This document shows positions 30,880 through 40,074 of a stretch of 64,000 bases of DNA, piece after piece. The notes under the pieces are model-generated. The model did no database searches. It had not been told where the DNA came from and saw only the letters and a program-made list of their open reading frames with translations. The translations under genes and the position numbers were made by a program. The DNA comes from Amycolatopsis roodepoortensis (GTDB lineage: Bacteria > Actinomycetota > Actinomycetes > Mycobacteriales > Pseudonocardiaceae): contig NZ_JADBEJ010000001.1 of NCBI RefSeq assembly GCF_014873915.1, positions 930,001 through 994,000 on the forward strand, in the 5' to 3' direction. Numbering within the stretch: position 1 is the stretch's first letter; each line of letters begins with the position of its first letter.

Positions 30880-31431
30880 GTGGCGATCGGAGGCTGGCGG
30901 CCCAAAAAGGCCAAAGGCGAGGACTTGGTCCGGCACTTGTACGCCGAACACGGGCGGAGCCTGCTGGCGTACGCGACGAGGCTGACCGGGGACCGCGCGG
31001 CCGCGGAGGACGTCGTGCAGGAGACCCTGGTCCGGGCCTGGAAGCACGCCGAAGACCTGGAGAACGACGCGAAGGGATCGGTGCGGGGCTGGCTGCTCAC
31101 GGTGGCCCGCAACATCATCACCGACCGCGCGCGGGCCAGGGCGGCGCGGCCACCGGAAGTGGCGGAGCCGGAGGAGGGGGTGCCCACCCCGGCGGTCGAG
31201 CGGGATCACGCGCAGAGCGTCGTGGACTCGATGGCCGTGCTCGGGGCGATGGACGGCCTTTCCACGGAACATCGTGAGGTGCTGGTGGAGATCTACTACC
31301 GGGGCCGGACGGTGGCCGAAGCGGCACAGTCCCTCGGCGTGGCCCCGGGTACCGTTAAGTCGAGATCTTATTACGCGTTACGGGCGCTCAGAGCCGTGAT
31401 GGCGGGACCGGGAAGGGAGGTAGCGCGATGA
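30880..31431 (+). CDS. ECF-type RNA polymerase sigma factor
   Basis: A 183-residue protein. Region 2 (LYAEHGRSLLAYATRLTGDRAAAEDVVQETLVRAWKH) recognises the -10 element; region 4 (LSTEHREVLVEIYYRGRTVAEAAQSLGVAPGTVKSR) binds the -35 element. I prefer the GTG at 30880 because GGGAGGA lies 5 nt upstream; an in-frame ATG at 30781 gives 33 extra residues of non-conserved sequence. Overlaps the anti-sigma gene by 4 nt, so the pair is coupled. Closest type: SigL/SigK-like with a membrane-bound zinc anti-sigma factor (inference). Confidence 0.9.
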   Translation: MAIGGWRPKKAKGEDLVRHLYAEHGRSLLAYATRLTGDRAAAEDVVQETLVRAWKHAEDLENDAKGSVRGWLLTVARNIITDRARARAARPPEVAEPEEGVPTPAVERDHAQSVVDSMAVLGAMDGLSTEHREVLVEIYYRGRTVAEAAQSLGVAPGTVKSRSYYALRALRAVMAGPGREVAR

Positions 31432-32138
31432 GTGCGGTGGGACACGACCAGGGCCAGCTCGCCGCCTACGTCCTCGGCGGGCTCACCGCGGCGGAAGCGG
31501 CCACGTTCGAGACACATCTGGCGAACTGCCCCACGTGCCGTCGTGAGGTGCGTGAGCTGTCAGAACTGCGGTACCACCTCGACGAGGTACCGCCGGAGGC
31601 GTTCCTCGAAGGGCCTCCGGACGGCGGAGACCTGCTGTTGCAGCGCACGCTGCGTCAGGTTCGCGAAGAAGAAGGCACTCAGGAGCGCAAGCCGCGGCGG
31701 CTCCTCACCGTGGCCGGCGCGGCCGTTCTGGTCGTCGTGGCGCTCGGCGCGGGCGTGCTGGTCGGGCGGCAGACGTCGCCCGAACCGTCGACGGTGGCGT
31801 TGCCGGTGCCGGCGTCGGCCACCCCGGTGCCCGGCACGCGCGACCTCGCGGCGACCAACCGGGACACGGGCGTGCAAGTGGCGGTCCGAGTGGTCCCGGC
31901 CGCGGGGTGGGTACGGCTGCACGCCAAGGCGACCGGCGTCCGTGAGGGCGAGAAGTGCTCGCTCATCGTGGTGACCAAGAGTGGGGAGCGGGTCAACGCC
32001 GGCAGCTGGCTCGTTTCGGAGAAGGGGCAGCGCGAGGGGACCGGTGTCGACGGTTCCGCCCTGGTCGCCCCCGGCGACGTGGCTTCGGTCGACGTCGTGA
32101 CCATGGACGGCCGGAACCTGGTGTCGGCGCGGGTATGA
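31428..32138 (+). CDS. Zinc-finger anti-sigma factor, membrane anchored
   Basis: A 236-residue protein. The N-terminal ZAS domain shows H...HLANCPTCRREV (HxxxCxxC) at about 29-41, binding the sigma factor. One membrane span (LLTVAGAAVLVVVALGAGVLVG, about 89-110) is followed by an extracytoplasmic domain of about 120 residues that probably senses envelope stress. ATG overlaps the sigma stop. The organisation is that of SigL/RslA-type pairs. Confidence 0.9.
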   Translation: MSAVGHDQGQLAAYVLGGLTAAEAATFETHLANCPTCRREVRELSELRYHLDEVPPEAFLEGPPDGGDLLLQRTLRQVREEEGTQERKPRRLLTVAGAAVLVVVALGAGVLVGRQTSPEPSTVALPVPASATPVPGTRDLAATNRDTGVQVAVRVVPAAGWVRLHAKATGVREGEKCSLIVVTKSGERVNAGSWLVSEKGQREGTGVDGSALVAPGDVASVDVVTMDGRNLVSARV

Positions 32139-32608
32139 CGGATTCGCTCGCGGGTCGCGGAGGCGGTTGGTACCGCTTCCGCGACACGTGGGTGCTCCCG
32201 GCCTCGCCCAAGGCGGTCTTCGACGCCGTCGTCGACCTGGCCGCGTATCCGCTGTGGTGGCGCGACGTCCGATCGGTCAGCCAGGTGGACGAGGACACCG
32301 CCGAACTCGTCTGCCGGTCCAGGCTGCCGTACGCGCTGACCGTCCGGATGCACCGGGACCGGCAGGACGAGCGCGAGGGCCGGGTGCGGGTCCGGCTCAG
32401 CGGCGATCTCGAAGGGATGCTGGCCGGCGCGCTGATGGCGGTGGGGACTGGCACCAGGCTGGAGATCACACAGGAGGTCGAGGCGCGGAAACCGTTGCTG
32501 CGCAAGCTCGATCGCGTCGCGAGGCCGATCTTCCGGATCAACCACGCGCTCATGATGCGGCGGGGACACAACGGATTACGGGGATACCTGGGGGCTTCCG
32601 CGGGCTAG
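32135..32608 (+). CDS. SRPBCC family protein
   Basis: A 157-residue START/Bet v1-like protein: WVLPASPKAVFDAVVDLAAYPLWWRDV at the N-terminus is the usual SRPBCC opening, and the long C-terminal helix (HALMMRRGHNGLRGYL) closes the ligand cavity. Substrate unknown. The ATG overlaps the anti-sigma stop (ATGA), so it belongs to the sigma operon and may be part of its response. Confidence 0.85.
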   Translation: MTDSLAGRGGGWYRFRDTWVLPASPKAVFDAVVDLAAYPLWWRDVRSVSQVDEDTAELVCRSRLPYALTVRMHRDRQDEREGRVRVRLSGDLEGMLAGALMAVGTGTRLEITQEVEARKPLLRKLDRVARPIFRINHALMMRRGHNGLRGYLGASAG

Positions 32609-32617
32609 GCTCCCGCC

Positions 32618-33322
32618 ATGCGTGTCGCCACCGTGCAGCCGTTCACCGTCCCCGCCGATCTTTCCGCGAACATCGCCGAACACGCGAGGCTCATCCGGAT
32701 CGCGGAGGCAGATCTTTGCGTCTTCCCTGAACTTTCCCTGACCGGCTTGGAGTTCGAGGCGCTCGCCGCCGATCCCGGGCTGTGGCTGACCGAGGACGAC
32801 CCTCGCCTCGAACCGCTCCGGGAGGCGTGCCGGGCCAGCGGTGTCCATGCCGTCATCGGCCTTCCGCTCGTGGAGGACGGACGACGGCTCATCGGTTCGC
32901 TCGTCCTCGGGTCGGCCGGGGAAACCGTTGCCACCTATGCGAAACGGAACCTGCACAACAGCGAGGAAGAGCTGTTCGAACCGGGCACGCGGCAGGTGAT
33001 CGTCGAGGTCCGTGGCAGGCGTCTCGGCCTCGCGATCTGCCTCGACGCGGCGAATCCGGACCATGCGCGGGAGCTCGCCGAGGCGGGTGCGGAGGTCTAC
33101 GTCCTCAGCGCGCTCTTCAGCGATGGCCAGGAACAGCGGCTGCTCGACCAGGTCGGCGTCGCGGCCGGATACGGGATGTGGGTGGTGCTTTCCCAGTATT
33201 CCGGCAAGACCGGCGGGATGGCCGCGTTCGGCGGCAGCGGGGTCTGGAGACCCGGAGGCGCCGCCGAGGTCCGCCTCGGCGGCGAGGTCTCCGAGTGGGC
33301 CTACGCGACGATCGCTTCCTGA
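32618..33322 (+). CDS. Carbon-nitrogen hydrolase (nitrilase superfamily)
   Basis: A 234-residue amidase-type hydrolase. The Glu-Lys-Cys triad is visible: FPELSLTG near 39, KRNLH near 109, and ICLDAANP with the nucleophile Cys near 143. Nearest to the small amidohydrolase branch; substrate unknown. It starts 9 nt after the SRPBCC gene and so ends the sigma operon. Its last 22 bases overlap the 3' end of the convergent MFS gene. Confidence 0.88.
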   Translation: MRVATVQPFTVPADLSANIAEHARLIRIAEADLCVFPELSLTGLEFEALAADPGLWLTEDDPRLEPLREACRASGVHAVIGLPLVEDGRRLIGSLVLGSAGETVATYAKRNLHNSEEELFEPGTRQVIVEVRGRRLGLAICLDAANPDHARELAEAGAEVYVLSALFSDGQEQRLLDQVGVAAGYGMWVVLSQYSGKTGGMAAFGGSGVWRPGGAAEVRLGGEVSEWAYATIAS

Positions 33323-34704
33323 ACCTTCCGGGTGCGAAGGAACACCGTCGCGGAGAAGACGGCGAGAGCGAGCAGTCCGGCGCTCAACGCGTACGCCGTC
33401 CGGTAGCCGCTGGTGAGGGCTTCGGGAATCGCGGTGCCCTCGGCCAGAAGTGAGCCGGTGCGGGACGCGGCGGCGGTCGCGAGCACGGCGGTCCCGATGG
33501 CCGCGCCGATCTGCTGCGTGGTGTTGATCAGTCCCGAAGCGACGCCGGTGTCGGCGGGGGCGACGCCGGACATCGCCTGCCCCATCAGCGCCGGCATCGC
33601 CGCGCCGAACCCGATGCCCATCAGGACGAGCGCGGGCAGGACGTCCGTCGTGTAGTTCCCGTCCGCCTCGACGGTGGCGAGGAAGCCGAGCGCCAGCGTG
33701 ACCAGGGAAAGCCCGGTGACGAGCACCGTTCGTGCCCCGAAGCGGTGGTTCAGCCGCTCGGCGAAGACCAGGGACATCACCGCGATCGACAGCGGGGCCG
33801 GCAGGAAGGCGAACCCGGTGCTCAACGCGTCGAGTTCGAGCACTCGCTGCAGATAGAGCGCGGTGATGAACTGGAAGCCGAACAGCCCGGCGACCATCAG
33901 CACCATCACGACGTTCGCCCCGGACACCGCGCGAAGCCGGAAGATCCGCAGCGGCAGCAGCGGCTGACGGGCCTTCGCCTGCCGGAGCACGAATCCGGCG
34001 AGAAGAAGCAGCGACACCGCGAGCAGCCCGAGCGTGCGGGCGTCGGCCCAGGTGTACTCCTCGGCCTTGACGATCGTGTAGACCAGGAGCATCAGCCCGC
34101 CGGTGACCAGCCCGGCGCCGGTGACGTCGGTGCCGCCGCGCAGCCCGGGGCCGCGGTCGTCGGCGAGCAGCCGGACGGCCAGCACCAGCGCGATCGCGCC
34201 GATCGGCAGGTTGACGAAGAACGTCCAGTGCCAGTCGAGCAGCTGCGTGAGCGTGCCGCCCGCGATGAGCCCGATCGACGAGCCCGCGGCTTGGGTGAAG
34301 CTGTAGACGCCGATGGCCTTCGCCCGTGCCCGCGGTTCCGGGTAGAGCGTGGTGATCATGCCGAGCACGACGGCCGACGCCAGCGCGCCGCCCGCGCCCT
34401 GCAGGAAGCGGAACACGATGAGCTGTGCCTGGTCCTGCGCGATTCCGCACAGCAGTGAGGCGAGCGTGAACAGGCCGAGCCCGGCCAGGAAGACCCGTTT
34501 CCGGCCGATCAGGTCGCCCAGCCTGCCGGACAGCAGGAGCAGCCCGGCGAACGCGATCAGGTAGGCGTTGACCACCCAGGCGAGGGTGGACGGCGTGAAG
34601 CCGAGGTCGTTCTGGATCGCGGGCAGCGCGACGGCGACGATCGAGCCGTCGAGGACGACCATCAGCGAGACGGCGCAAAGGACGGCAAGGGTGAGAGCGC
34701 GCAT
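33301..34704 (-). CDS. MFS drug exporter, DHA2 (14-TMS) type
   Basis: A 467-residue transporter. Motif A-like GRLGDLIGRKRVFLAG lies between helices 2 and 3; the N-terminus LMVVLDGSIVAVALPAIQNDL is the DHA2 antiporter hallmark. There are about 14 hydrophobic segments. Such proteins export antibiotics or dyes by proton antiport. ATG at 34704 with AAGGA upstream. It is divergent from an HxlR regulator with a dyad in between, which suggests substrate-induced expression. Confidence 0.92.
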   Translation of the reverse strand: MRALTLAVLCAVSLMVVLDGSIVAVALPAIQNDLGFTPSTLAWVVNAYLIAFAGLLLLSGRLGDLIGRKRVFLAGLGLFTLASLLCGIAQDQAQLIVFRFLQGAGGALASAVVLGMITTLYPEPRARAKAIGVYSFTQAAGSSIGLIAGGTLTQLLDWHWTFFVNLPIGAIALVLAVRLLADDRGPGLRGGTDVTGAGLVTGGLMLLVYTIVKAEEYTWADARTLGLLAVSLLLLAGFVLRQAKARQPLLPLRIFRLRAVSGANVVMVLMVAGLFGFQFITALYLQRVLELDALSTGFAFLPAPLSIAVMSLVFAERLNHRFGARTVLVTGLSLVTLALGFLATVEADGNYTTDVLPALVLMGIGFGAAMPALMGQAMSGVAPADTGVASGLINTTQQIGAAIGTAVLATAAASRTGSLLAEGTAIPEALTSGYRTAYALSAGLLALAVFSATVFLRTRKVQEAIVA

Positions 34705-34728
34705 GATGATCCTTCGAGATTTCCCCAG

Positions 34729-34748
34729 GTGATGCCTTGGTGCATCAC
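34729..34748. promoter_or_regulatory. Inverted repeat, candidate HxlR operator
   Basis: GTGATGC and GCATCAC arms around a 6-nt centre, in the 99-nt gap between the divergent MFS and HxlR genes. The position suits an operator controlling both. Assignment to HxlR is inferred. Confidence 0.6.
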
Positions 34749-34803
34749 TTGTAACAGCGCCCATCTTGTGTGACTCTGTTCCTCGCCGGAAGGAGGCACT
34801 TTC

Positions 34804-35205
34804 ATGTCCCAGGGGAACACCGATGTGACCGCGCAGGCCAGGCTGGTCGATCCGGAGAAACTCGAGGTGTGCACCGTCCTCGAGGTGATCAACCGGATCA
34901 GCGGCAAGTGGGCGATCGGCATCCTGCTGGAGGCCACGCGCGGTCCGGTGCGGTTCACGGAACTGGAGCGTTCGGTGGAGGGGATCAGCAGGCGGATGCT
35001 CACGCTGACGTTGCGGAACCTCGAACGCGACGGCTTGCTCGTGCGCACCGTGTACCCGACGGTGCCGCCGAAGGTGGAGTACGAGGCCACGCCGATGGCG
35101 AAGGAACTCTATGCGTCGCTGAGCGGCTTGCTGAGCTGGGCCGAGCGCCACCGGGACTCGATCGCGGCGTCCCGCGTCGTCTACGACGAGAAGGTCAGCG
35201 CCTGA
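34804..35205 (+). CDS. HxlR-family winged-helix regulator
   Basis: A 133-residue protein. Hallmarks: the N-terminal Cys (EVCTVLEVI), ISGKWAIGILLEATRGPVRFTELERSVEGISRRMLTLTLRNLERDGLL and the wing VPPKVEYEATPMAKEL. HxlR proteins often use the N-terminal Cys to sense electrophiles or quinones. Ribosome site GGAAGGAGG. It is divergent from the MFS exporter gene and most likely represses it. Confidence 0.92.
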   Translation: MSQGNTDVTAQARLVDPEKLEVCTVLEVINRISGKWAIGILLEATRGPVRFTELERSVEGISRRMLTLTLRNLERDGLLVRTVYPTVPPKVEYEATPMAKELYASLSGLLSWAERHRDSIAASRVVYDEKVSA

Positions 35206-35776
35206 TGTCCGCCGCGTGCACGGCGCGCTGGACGTGCGAGCACAGCAGGGCGAAGTACATCTTGTGGAACGGCAGGTCCGTGCTGTTCTTCGCGGACCAG
35301 CTTTCCCACGGCCCGTCCGGCCGCAGATAGCGAGACGTGTACGCGGTCGTGAGGTCAGCGTCGATGTGGTGCAGGGCCGCGAGCGCCCATTCCTGGTCGT
35401 AGCGCAAGTCCGGCCGCGCGAGGTAGTGGTCCAGATAGGACACGAGGATCTCGGCGTCGGCGATCGTGCCGAACCGGGCGAGCGCGAAACAGTAACCCTG
35501 CCCGGCGAAGACCAGGCCGCTTTCCAGGAACAGTTCCCGGATGCGGCCTCGCCACGCGGTGCGCCGGTCGACGCCGATCAGCCAGGCCGCGGTGATCCGT
35601 GGCCGCCAGTCCGCAGCGAGCAGCTCTTCGAGCTCGTCGTCGGTGATGCTCCGCGCGTCCTCGACGAGGTCGCGCAGGAAGGCCTCGCGCTCGGGGTCGC
35701 TCATCATCCCGGCGAAGTTGCCGTGCAGCAGCTTCGAGTACCGCGGGACCACGTAACGGTCGATGGCGTCCGGCAT
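35195..35776 (-). CDS. DUF6000-type protein
   Basis: A 193-residue protein. The pattern I associate with this family is RYVVPRYSKLLHGNFAGMM at the N-terminus, WRPRITAAWLIGVDRR, FAGQGYCFALARFG and the C-terminal GPWESWS. Soluble, helical, HEAT-like arrangement; no known activity. Its 3' end overlaps that of the convergent HxlR gene by 11 bases. Monocistronic. Confidence 0.65.
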   Translation of the reverse strand: MPDAIDRYVVPRYSKLLHGNFAGMMSDPEREAFLRDLVEDARSITDDELEELLAADWRPRITAAWLIGVDRRTAWRGRIRELFLESGLVFAGQGYCFALARFGTIADAEILVSYLDHYLARPDLRYDQEWALAALHHIDADLTTAYTSRYLRPDGPWESWSAKNSTDLPFHKMYFALLCSHVQRAVHAADIRR

Positions 35777-35800
35777 GCCGGTGAGTTTCCCAGAAAAGAA

Positions 35801-35843
35801 GGAACCGCGGTGCGAGGACGGGGGCCCCTCGCACCGCGGTTCC
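35801..35843 (-). terminator. 17-bp hairpin after dctA
   Basis: Perfect inverted arms GGAACCGCGGTGCGAGG (35801-35817 and 35827-35843) with a 9-nt loop, just past the dctA stop and before the start of the DUF6000-type gene. Presumptive terminator. Confidence 0.85.
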
Positions 35844-35859
35844 GGTTCGCCGCCGGGCG

Positions 35860-37221
35860 CTACGCGTGCGCCACGGTCTTTTCCCTGTCGCTTTCAGGAT
35901 CCTGCGATGTGTCGGGATGGTCGTCGATCAGGGTGGCTTCGTCGAACGGCGCCTGGCCGCTGAAGACCCGGTTGGCCTGGTCGCGGTCGAATTCCTTGGT
36001 CCACGTGCCGACCAGGACGGTCGCGACGGCGTTGCCCGCGAAGTTGGTCAGCGCGCGGGCCTCGGACATGAACCGGTCGATACCGAGGATGAAGCCGACG
36101 CCGTCGACCAGTTCCGGCCGGTGCGACTGGAGACCGCCGGCGAGGGTGGCGATCCCGGCGCCGCTGACGCCCGCCGCCCCCTTCGACGCGATGATCATGA
36201 ACAGCAGCAACGAGATCTGTTCGCCGACGCCCAGTGGCTGGTCCTGCGCGCTGGCGATGAACAGCGTCGCCATCGTCAGGTAGATGGCCGTGCCGTCGAG
36301 GTTGAACGAATAGCCGGTGGGCACGGTGATGCCGACGACCGGCTTGGAGACCCCGAGGTGCTCCATCTTCGCGATCAGGCGGGGCAGTGCCGATTCGGAC
36401 GACGAGGTCGACAGGATCAGCAGGAACTCGCGGCCCAGGTAACGCAGCAGGGTGAAGATGTTGACCCGCGCGCCGAGCCACAGGACCGCGCCGAGCACGC
36501 CGAACACGAACACCAGGCAGGTCAGATAGAAGCCGATCATGATGACGGCGAGGCTGCGCAGCGCGCCCCAGCCGGTTTCGCCGACCACCGCGGCGATCGC
36601 GCCGAACGCGCCCACCGGGGCCACCCACATGATCATGGCGAGGATCCGGAACACCAGCCGCTGGATGTGCTCGATGCCGCGGCGGATCGGCTCGCCCTTG
36701 GTGCCCAGCTTCTGCACGGCGAATCCGGCGAGCAGCGCGACCAGCAGCGTCTGCAGCACCTGGCCTTCGGTGAACGCGGAACCGAAGCTGGTGGGGATGA
36801 TGCCCATCAGGAAGTCGACGGTGCCTTCGCCGCCCTCGGCCTGCTTGTGCGCCTTCGCGGCGGCGGCGGGGTCGAGGTGCAGGCCCTCGCCCGGGTGCAG
36901 GAGGTTGCCGACGACGAGGCCGATCGCGAGCGCGAACGTCGACATCATCAGGAAGTAGCCGAGCGACAGCAGCCCGACCTTCCCGACCTTCGCGGCCTTC
37001 GCCACCGATCCGATACCGAGGACGATGGTGCAGAAGATGATGGGGGAGATCATCATCTTGATCAGGTTGACGAAACCCGTGCCGAGCGGCTTGAGTTCCT
37101 TGGCCAGATCCGGCGCGGCGAACCCGACGATGACGCCGAGGACCACCGCCGCGATCACGGCCAGGTACAGGTAGTGCATCTTGTCGCGACGTCGTGGCGC
37201 CGCTTCCGGCGTTGTAGGCAC
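35860..37221 (-). CDS. dctA: C4-dicarboxylate/H+ (or Na+) symporter, DAACS family
   Basis: A 453-residue transporter. The family signatures are intact: STSSSESALPRL (hairpin loop 1), VPTGYSFNLDGTAIYL, SKGAAGVSGAG and DRFMSEARALTNFAGN. These mark the DctA/GltP group, importing succinate, fumarate, malate or glutamate. The GTG start at 37221 has GGAGG 5 nt upstream. It is divergent from a DcuS/CitA-type sensor kinase and its regulator, the normal control partners of dicarboxylate transport, which favours a dicarboxylate or citrate-like substrate. Confidence 0.93.
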   Translation of the reverse strand: MPTTPEAAPRRRDKMHYLYLAVIAAVVLGVIVGFAAPDLAKELKPLGTGFVNLIKMMISPIIFCTIVLGIGSVAKAAKVGKVGLLSLGYFLMMSTFALAIGLVVGNLLHPGEGLHLDPAAAAKAHKQAEGGEGTVDFLMGIIPTSFGSAFTEGQVLQTLLVALLAGFAVQKLGTKGEPIRRGIEHIQRLVFRILAMIMWVAPVGAFGAIAAVVGETGWGALRSLAVIMIGFYLTCLVFVFGVLGAVLWLGARVNIFTLLRYLGREFLLILSTSSSESALPRLIAKMEHLGVSKPVVGITVPTGYSFNLDGTAIYLTMATLFIASAQDQPLGVGEQISLLLFMIIASKGAAGVSGAGIATLAGGLQSHRPELVDGVGFILGIDRFMSEARALTNFAGNAVATVLVGTWTKEFDRDQANRVFSGQAPFDEATLIDDHPDTSQDPESDREKTVAHA

Positions 37222-37384
37222 CTTTGCCTCCAGCTCAGGGGGTGTCCGTGGGATTGCCGGTCACTATCACCCGGCCAGGTGAGCTGGGTCACGGTTGTGT
37301 TCATTGAGTTCGCGCGAGTGGTTTCCGGAGAATTCCGGCCGGGCGCGCCGAGCGGCCCTGTGGGCGGTGTGCTGGTATGAGCGG

Positions 37385-38989
37385 GTGCCCTCGACGACGC
37401 GGATCCGGACCAGGCGCGGCAGTCTCGCCCGCCAGCTGCTGGTTCTCCAGCTCGTGGTGCTGTTCGTGCTCGTCGCGGCGGGGCTGACCTTCGCCTATCT
37501 CGATTCCGTGCGGGCCACCGAAGACCGGGCAGAAGACAAGGTGATCGCGGTCGCCGAGTCGGTGGCGGACGCGCCGGGCGTGCTGGCCGCACTGTCCACA
37601 TCGGAGCCCACCGCGACGTTGCAGCCGTTCGCGCAGAGTGTCCGGGCGGACACGCGGGTGGATTTCGTGACCATCATGGACAAGAACGGGATCCGCTACA
37701 CACATCCGAATCCGGAGCTGATCGGGCAGCCGTTCATCGGCAACATCGGCGAGGCGCAACGCGGCGGCAGGGTGCTCGAGACCTACGCCGGCTCGCTCGG
37801 GCCGTCCGAACGCGTCGTGGTCCCGGTGCACGGCGCCGCCGGGCAGGTCGTCGCTCTGGTGTCGGTCGGCATTACCGTGGAAGCGATCGACGCCGAGCTT
37901 CGGGAACGCCTGTGGCCGCTGATCGGGGTCGCGGTGGCGGTGCTGGTGGTCGGCGGGATCGGCAGCTACCTGGTGAGTGCCCGGCTCCGGCGGCAGACCA
38001 GGGGGATCGCGCCCGAGGAACTGAGCAACCTGTTCGAGTACCACGAGGCCGTCCTGCATTCCGTGCGCGAGGGGCTGCTGCTCGTCGGCGGCGACGGGCG
38101 GGTGGTGCTGTGCAACGACGGGGCCCGTGCGCTGCTCGAGGTCACCGATGATCCGGTCGGTCGCGAACTGTCCGCATTGGACATTCCCGACGACCTCGTC
38201 GAAGCGTTCACCTCGGGAGAGGAACGCACCGACGAACTCCATCTCACCGAGGCCAGGGTGCTCGTCGTCAGCACGTCGCCGGTGCGCTCGGGCGGGAAGG
38301 CGATGGGCACCGTGGTGATCCTCCGCGACCACACGGAACTCCAGGCGCTGACCGGGGAACTGACCACCGTGCGCGGACTGGCCGAGGCACTGCGGTCGCA
38401 GGCGCACGAGGCGGCGAACCGGCTGCACACCGTCGTTTCGCTGGTCGAGATCGGCCGCCCCGAACAGGCCGTCGAGTTCGCGACCGCGGAACTCGCGCTG
38501 GCGCAGGAACTCACCGACCGCGTGGTCGGCGCGGTCGCCGAACCGGTGCTCGCGGCGCTGCTGCTCGGCAAGGCCGCGGAGGCGAGCGAGCGCGGCGTCG
38601 AGTTCACGATCACACCCGACACCGTCATGGAGGACGCGGACACCGGTGTCCCGCCGCGGGATCTGGTGACCATCCTCGGCAACCTGATCGACAACGGCAT
38701 CGACGCGGCGGCGGGGAACGCCGGCGACGGCGGACGGCCCGGCGTCGAGGTCACCGTGCGGTCCGACCCCGAGGGCCTGCTGCTGCGGGTCGCCGACACC
38801 GGCCCCGGCGTGGACGACGTCGAGGACGTGTTCCGGCGCGGCTGGTCCACCAAACCCGAGGACGGGCACGGGCTCGGCTTGGCACTGGTGGGTCAGGCGG
38901 TGCGGCGGCACAGTGGGACGATCGACGTCGGCCGCGACGAGGGCGCGGTGTTCACCGTCCGCCTGCCGCCGAAGGAGTCCGCGCGATGA
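37385..38989 (+). CDS. CitA/DcuS-type sensor histidine kinase
   Basis: A 534-residue kinase from a GTG at 37385. Two membrane helices (LVLQLVVLFVLVAAGLTFAYL and LIGVAVAVLVVGGIGSYLV) flank an extracytoplasmic PAS sensor of about 130 residues with the RYTHPNP and IGNIGEAQRGG motifs of the carboxylate-sensing group. A cytoplasmic PAS follows, then SpoOB-type dimerisation with the phospho-acceptor His in LRSQAHEAANRLH, and an ATPase domain with NLIDNGIDAA, DTGPGV and GHGLGLALV. Probable ligand: a C4-dicarboxylate or citrate. Overlaps its regulator gene by 4 nt and is divergent from dctA. Confidence 0.92.
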   Translation: MPSTTRIRTRRGSLARQLLVLQLVVLFVLVAAGLTFAYLDSVRATEDRAEDKVIAVAESVADAPGVLAALSTSEPTATLQPFAQSVRADTRVDFVTIMDKNGIRYTHPNPELIGQPFIGNIGEAQRGGRVLETYAGSLGPSERVVVPVHGAAGQVVALVSVGITVEAIDAELRERLWPLIGVAVAVLVVGGIGSYLVSARLRRQTRGIAPEELSNLFEYHEAVLHSVREGLLLVGGDGRVVLCNDGARALLEVTDDPVGRELSALDIPDDLVEAFTSGEERTDELHLTEARVLVVSTSPVRSGGKAMGTVVILRDHTELQALTGELTTVRGLAEALRSQAHEAANRLHTVVSLVEIGRPEQAVEFATAELALAQELTDRVVGAVAEPVLAALLLGKAAEASERGVEFTITPDTVMEDADTGVPPRDLVTILGNLIDNGIDAAAGNAGDGGRPGVEVTVRSDPEGLLLRVADTGPGVDDVEDVFRRGWSTKPEDGHGLGLALVGQAVRRHSGTIDVGRDEGAVFTVRLPPKESAR

Positions 38990-39654
38990 TCAAGGTGCTG
39001 GTCGTCGAGGACGAGCCGGTGGCCGCCGACGCGCATCGGGTGTACGTCGAGCGGATGCCAGGCTTCACCGTCGCCGGTGTCGTCCACTCCGGCGGCGACG
39101 CCCTGCGGTTCTGCGAACGCGAACCGGTCGACCTGGTGCTGCTGGACTTCTATCTCCCGGACACGCACGGGCTCGCCGTCTGCCGGTCGCTGCGCGCGGC
39201 CGGGCTCCCGATCGACGTCATCGCGGTGACCTCGGCGCGGGATCTGGCGCTGGTGAAGGCCGCCGTGTCGGTCGGCGTGGTGCAGTACCTGCTGAAACCG
39301 TTCACTTTCGCCTCCCTGCGGGAGAAACTGGAGCGCTACGCCGAGTTCCACGGCGCTTCCGGCGAAGTCACCGGACAGGCCGAGATCGACCGCGCGCTCG
39401 GCACCCTGCGCACCACCGAGCGGCAGGCCCTGCCGAAGGGGATGAGCGCGCAGACCCTGGAGTCGATCACCGAGGTCCTCGCCTCGGCCGCGGACGGCCT
39501 CTCCGCCGGGGCGGCCGCGACCGCGATCGGCGCCTCCCGCGTCACCGCGCGCCGCTACCTCGAATACCTCGCCGACAACGGTCTCGCCCAGCGCGAACCC
39601 CGCTACGGCCAGGTCGGCCGCCCCGAGGTCTGGTACAAACCGAAAACCGTATAA
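38986..39654 (+). CDS. CitB/DcuR-type response regulator
   Basis: A 222-residue regulator. The receiver domain has EDEP, phospho-acceptor Asp in LLDFYLPD, VTSARD and the Lys of YLLKPFTF. A C-terminal helix-turn-helix (SAGAAATAIGASRVTARRYLEYLADNGLAQ) matches the CitB/DcuR group. Partner of the 37385 kinase and likely activator of the divergent dctA. Confidence 0.93.
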   Translation: MIKVLVVEDEPVAADAHRVYVERMPGFTVAGVVHSGGDALRFCEREPVDLVLLDFYLPDTHGLAVCRSLRAAGLPIDVIAVTSARDLALVKAAVSVGVVQYLLKPFTFASLREKLERYAEFHGASGEVTGQAEIDRALGTLRTTERQALPKGMSAQTLESITEVLASAADGLSAGAAATAIGASRVTARRYLEYLADNGLAQREPRYGQVGRPEVWYKPKTV

Positions 39655-39690
39655 CGACCTATACCGCGGCCCGCGGGCTACCTTGGGATC

Positions 39691-40056
39691 GTGAAGATCG
39701 GCGAACTCGCGCGGAAGACCGGGGTCAGCGTCCGCGCGCTGCGCTATTACGAGGAAGAGGGCCTGATCAGCCCGGGACGCGAAGGCAACGGCTATCGCGA
39801 CTTCTGCGAAGGCTCGGTCGAGGCCGTCCTGCAGATCCGCGGGATGCTCGACGCCGGACTGCCGGTGCGGCTGATCCGCGAAGTCCTGCCGTACCTCGAC
39901 GGACCGGAGGAGGTCCGGCCGAAGGAGCCGTGCGAGTACATGATCGGCGAGGTCGCGCGGCAGCGGGAAGTGCTCGATCGAAGGATCGCGCTCATGACCC
40001 GTAATCGCGACGCCCTCGACGCGTACCTCCGCGACTTGACCCTCACGCAAATGTGA
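39691..40056 (+). CDS. MerR-family regulator
   Basis: A 121-residue protein from a GTG at 39691. The N-terminal winged helix MKIGELARKTGVSVRALRYYEEEGLI is classical. A helical dimerisation stretch (VARQREVLDRRIALM) follows, and the short C-terminus has one Cys (KEPCEYM). Its last codons overlap a dyad that looks like its own operator and promoter for the next gene (40036-40066). The effector is unknown; it resembles the SoxR/NmlR-like small MerR proteins that control quinone or aldehyde reductases. Confidence 0.93.
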   Translation: MKIGELARKTGVSVRALRYYEEEGLISPGREGNGYRDFCEGSVEAVLQIRGMLDAGLPVRLIREVLPYLDGPEEVRPKEPCEYMIGEVARQREVLDRRIALMTRNRDALDAYLRDLTLTQM

Positions 40057-40066
40057 GGGTTTTAGC
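40036..40066 (+). promoter_or_regulatory. MerR-type promoter/operator with 19-bp spacer
   Basis: A -35 TTGACC (40036-40041) and -10-like TTTAGC (40061-40066) are separated by 19 bp, the over-long spacing that MerR proteins untwist. The spacer holds a dyad ACCCTCAC-N6-GTGAGGGT (40039-40060). It lies across the merR stop codon. Transcription would start a few bases before the ATG at 40075, giving a near-leaderless mRNA. Confidence 0.8.
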
Positions 40067-40074
40067 GTGCGGAC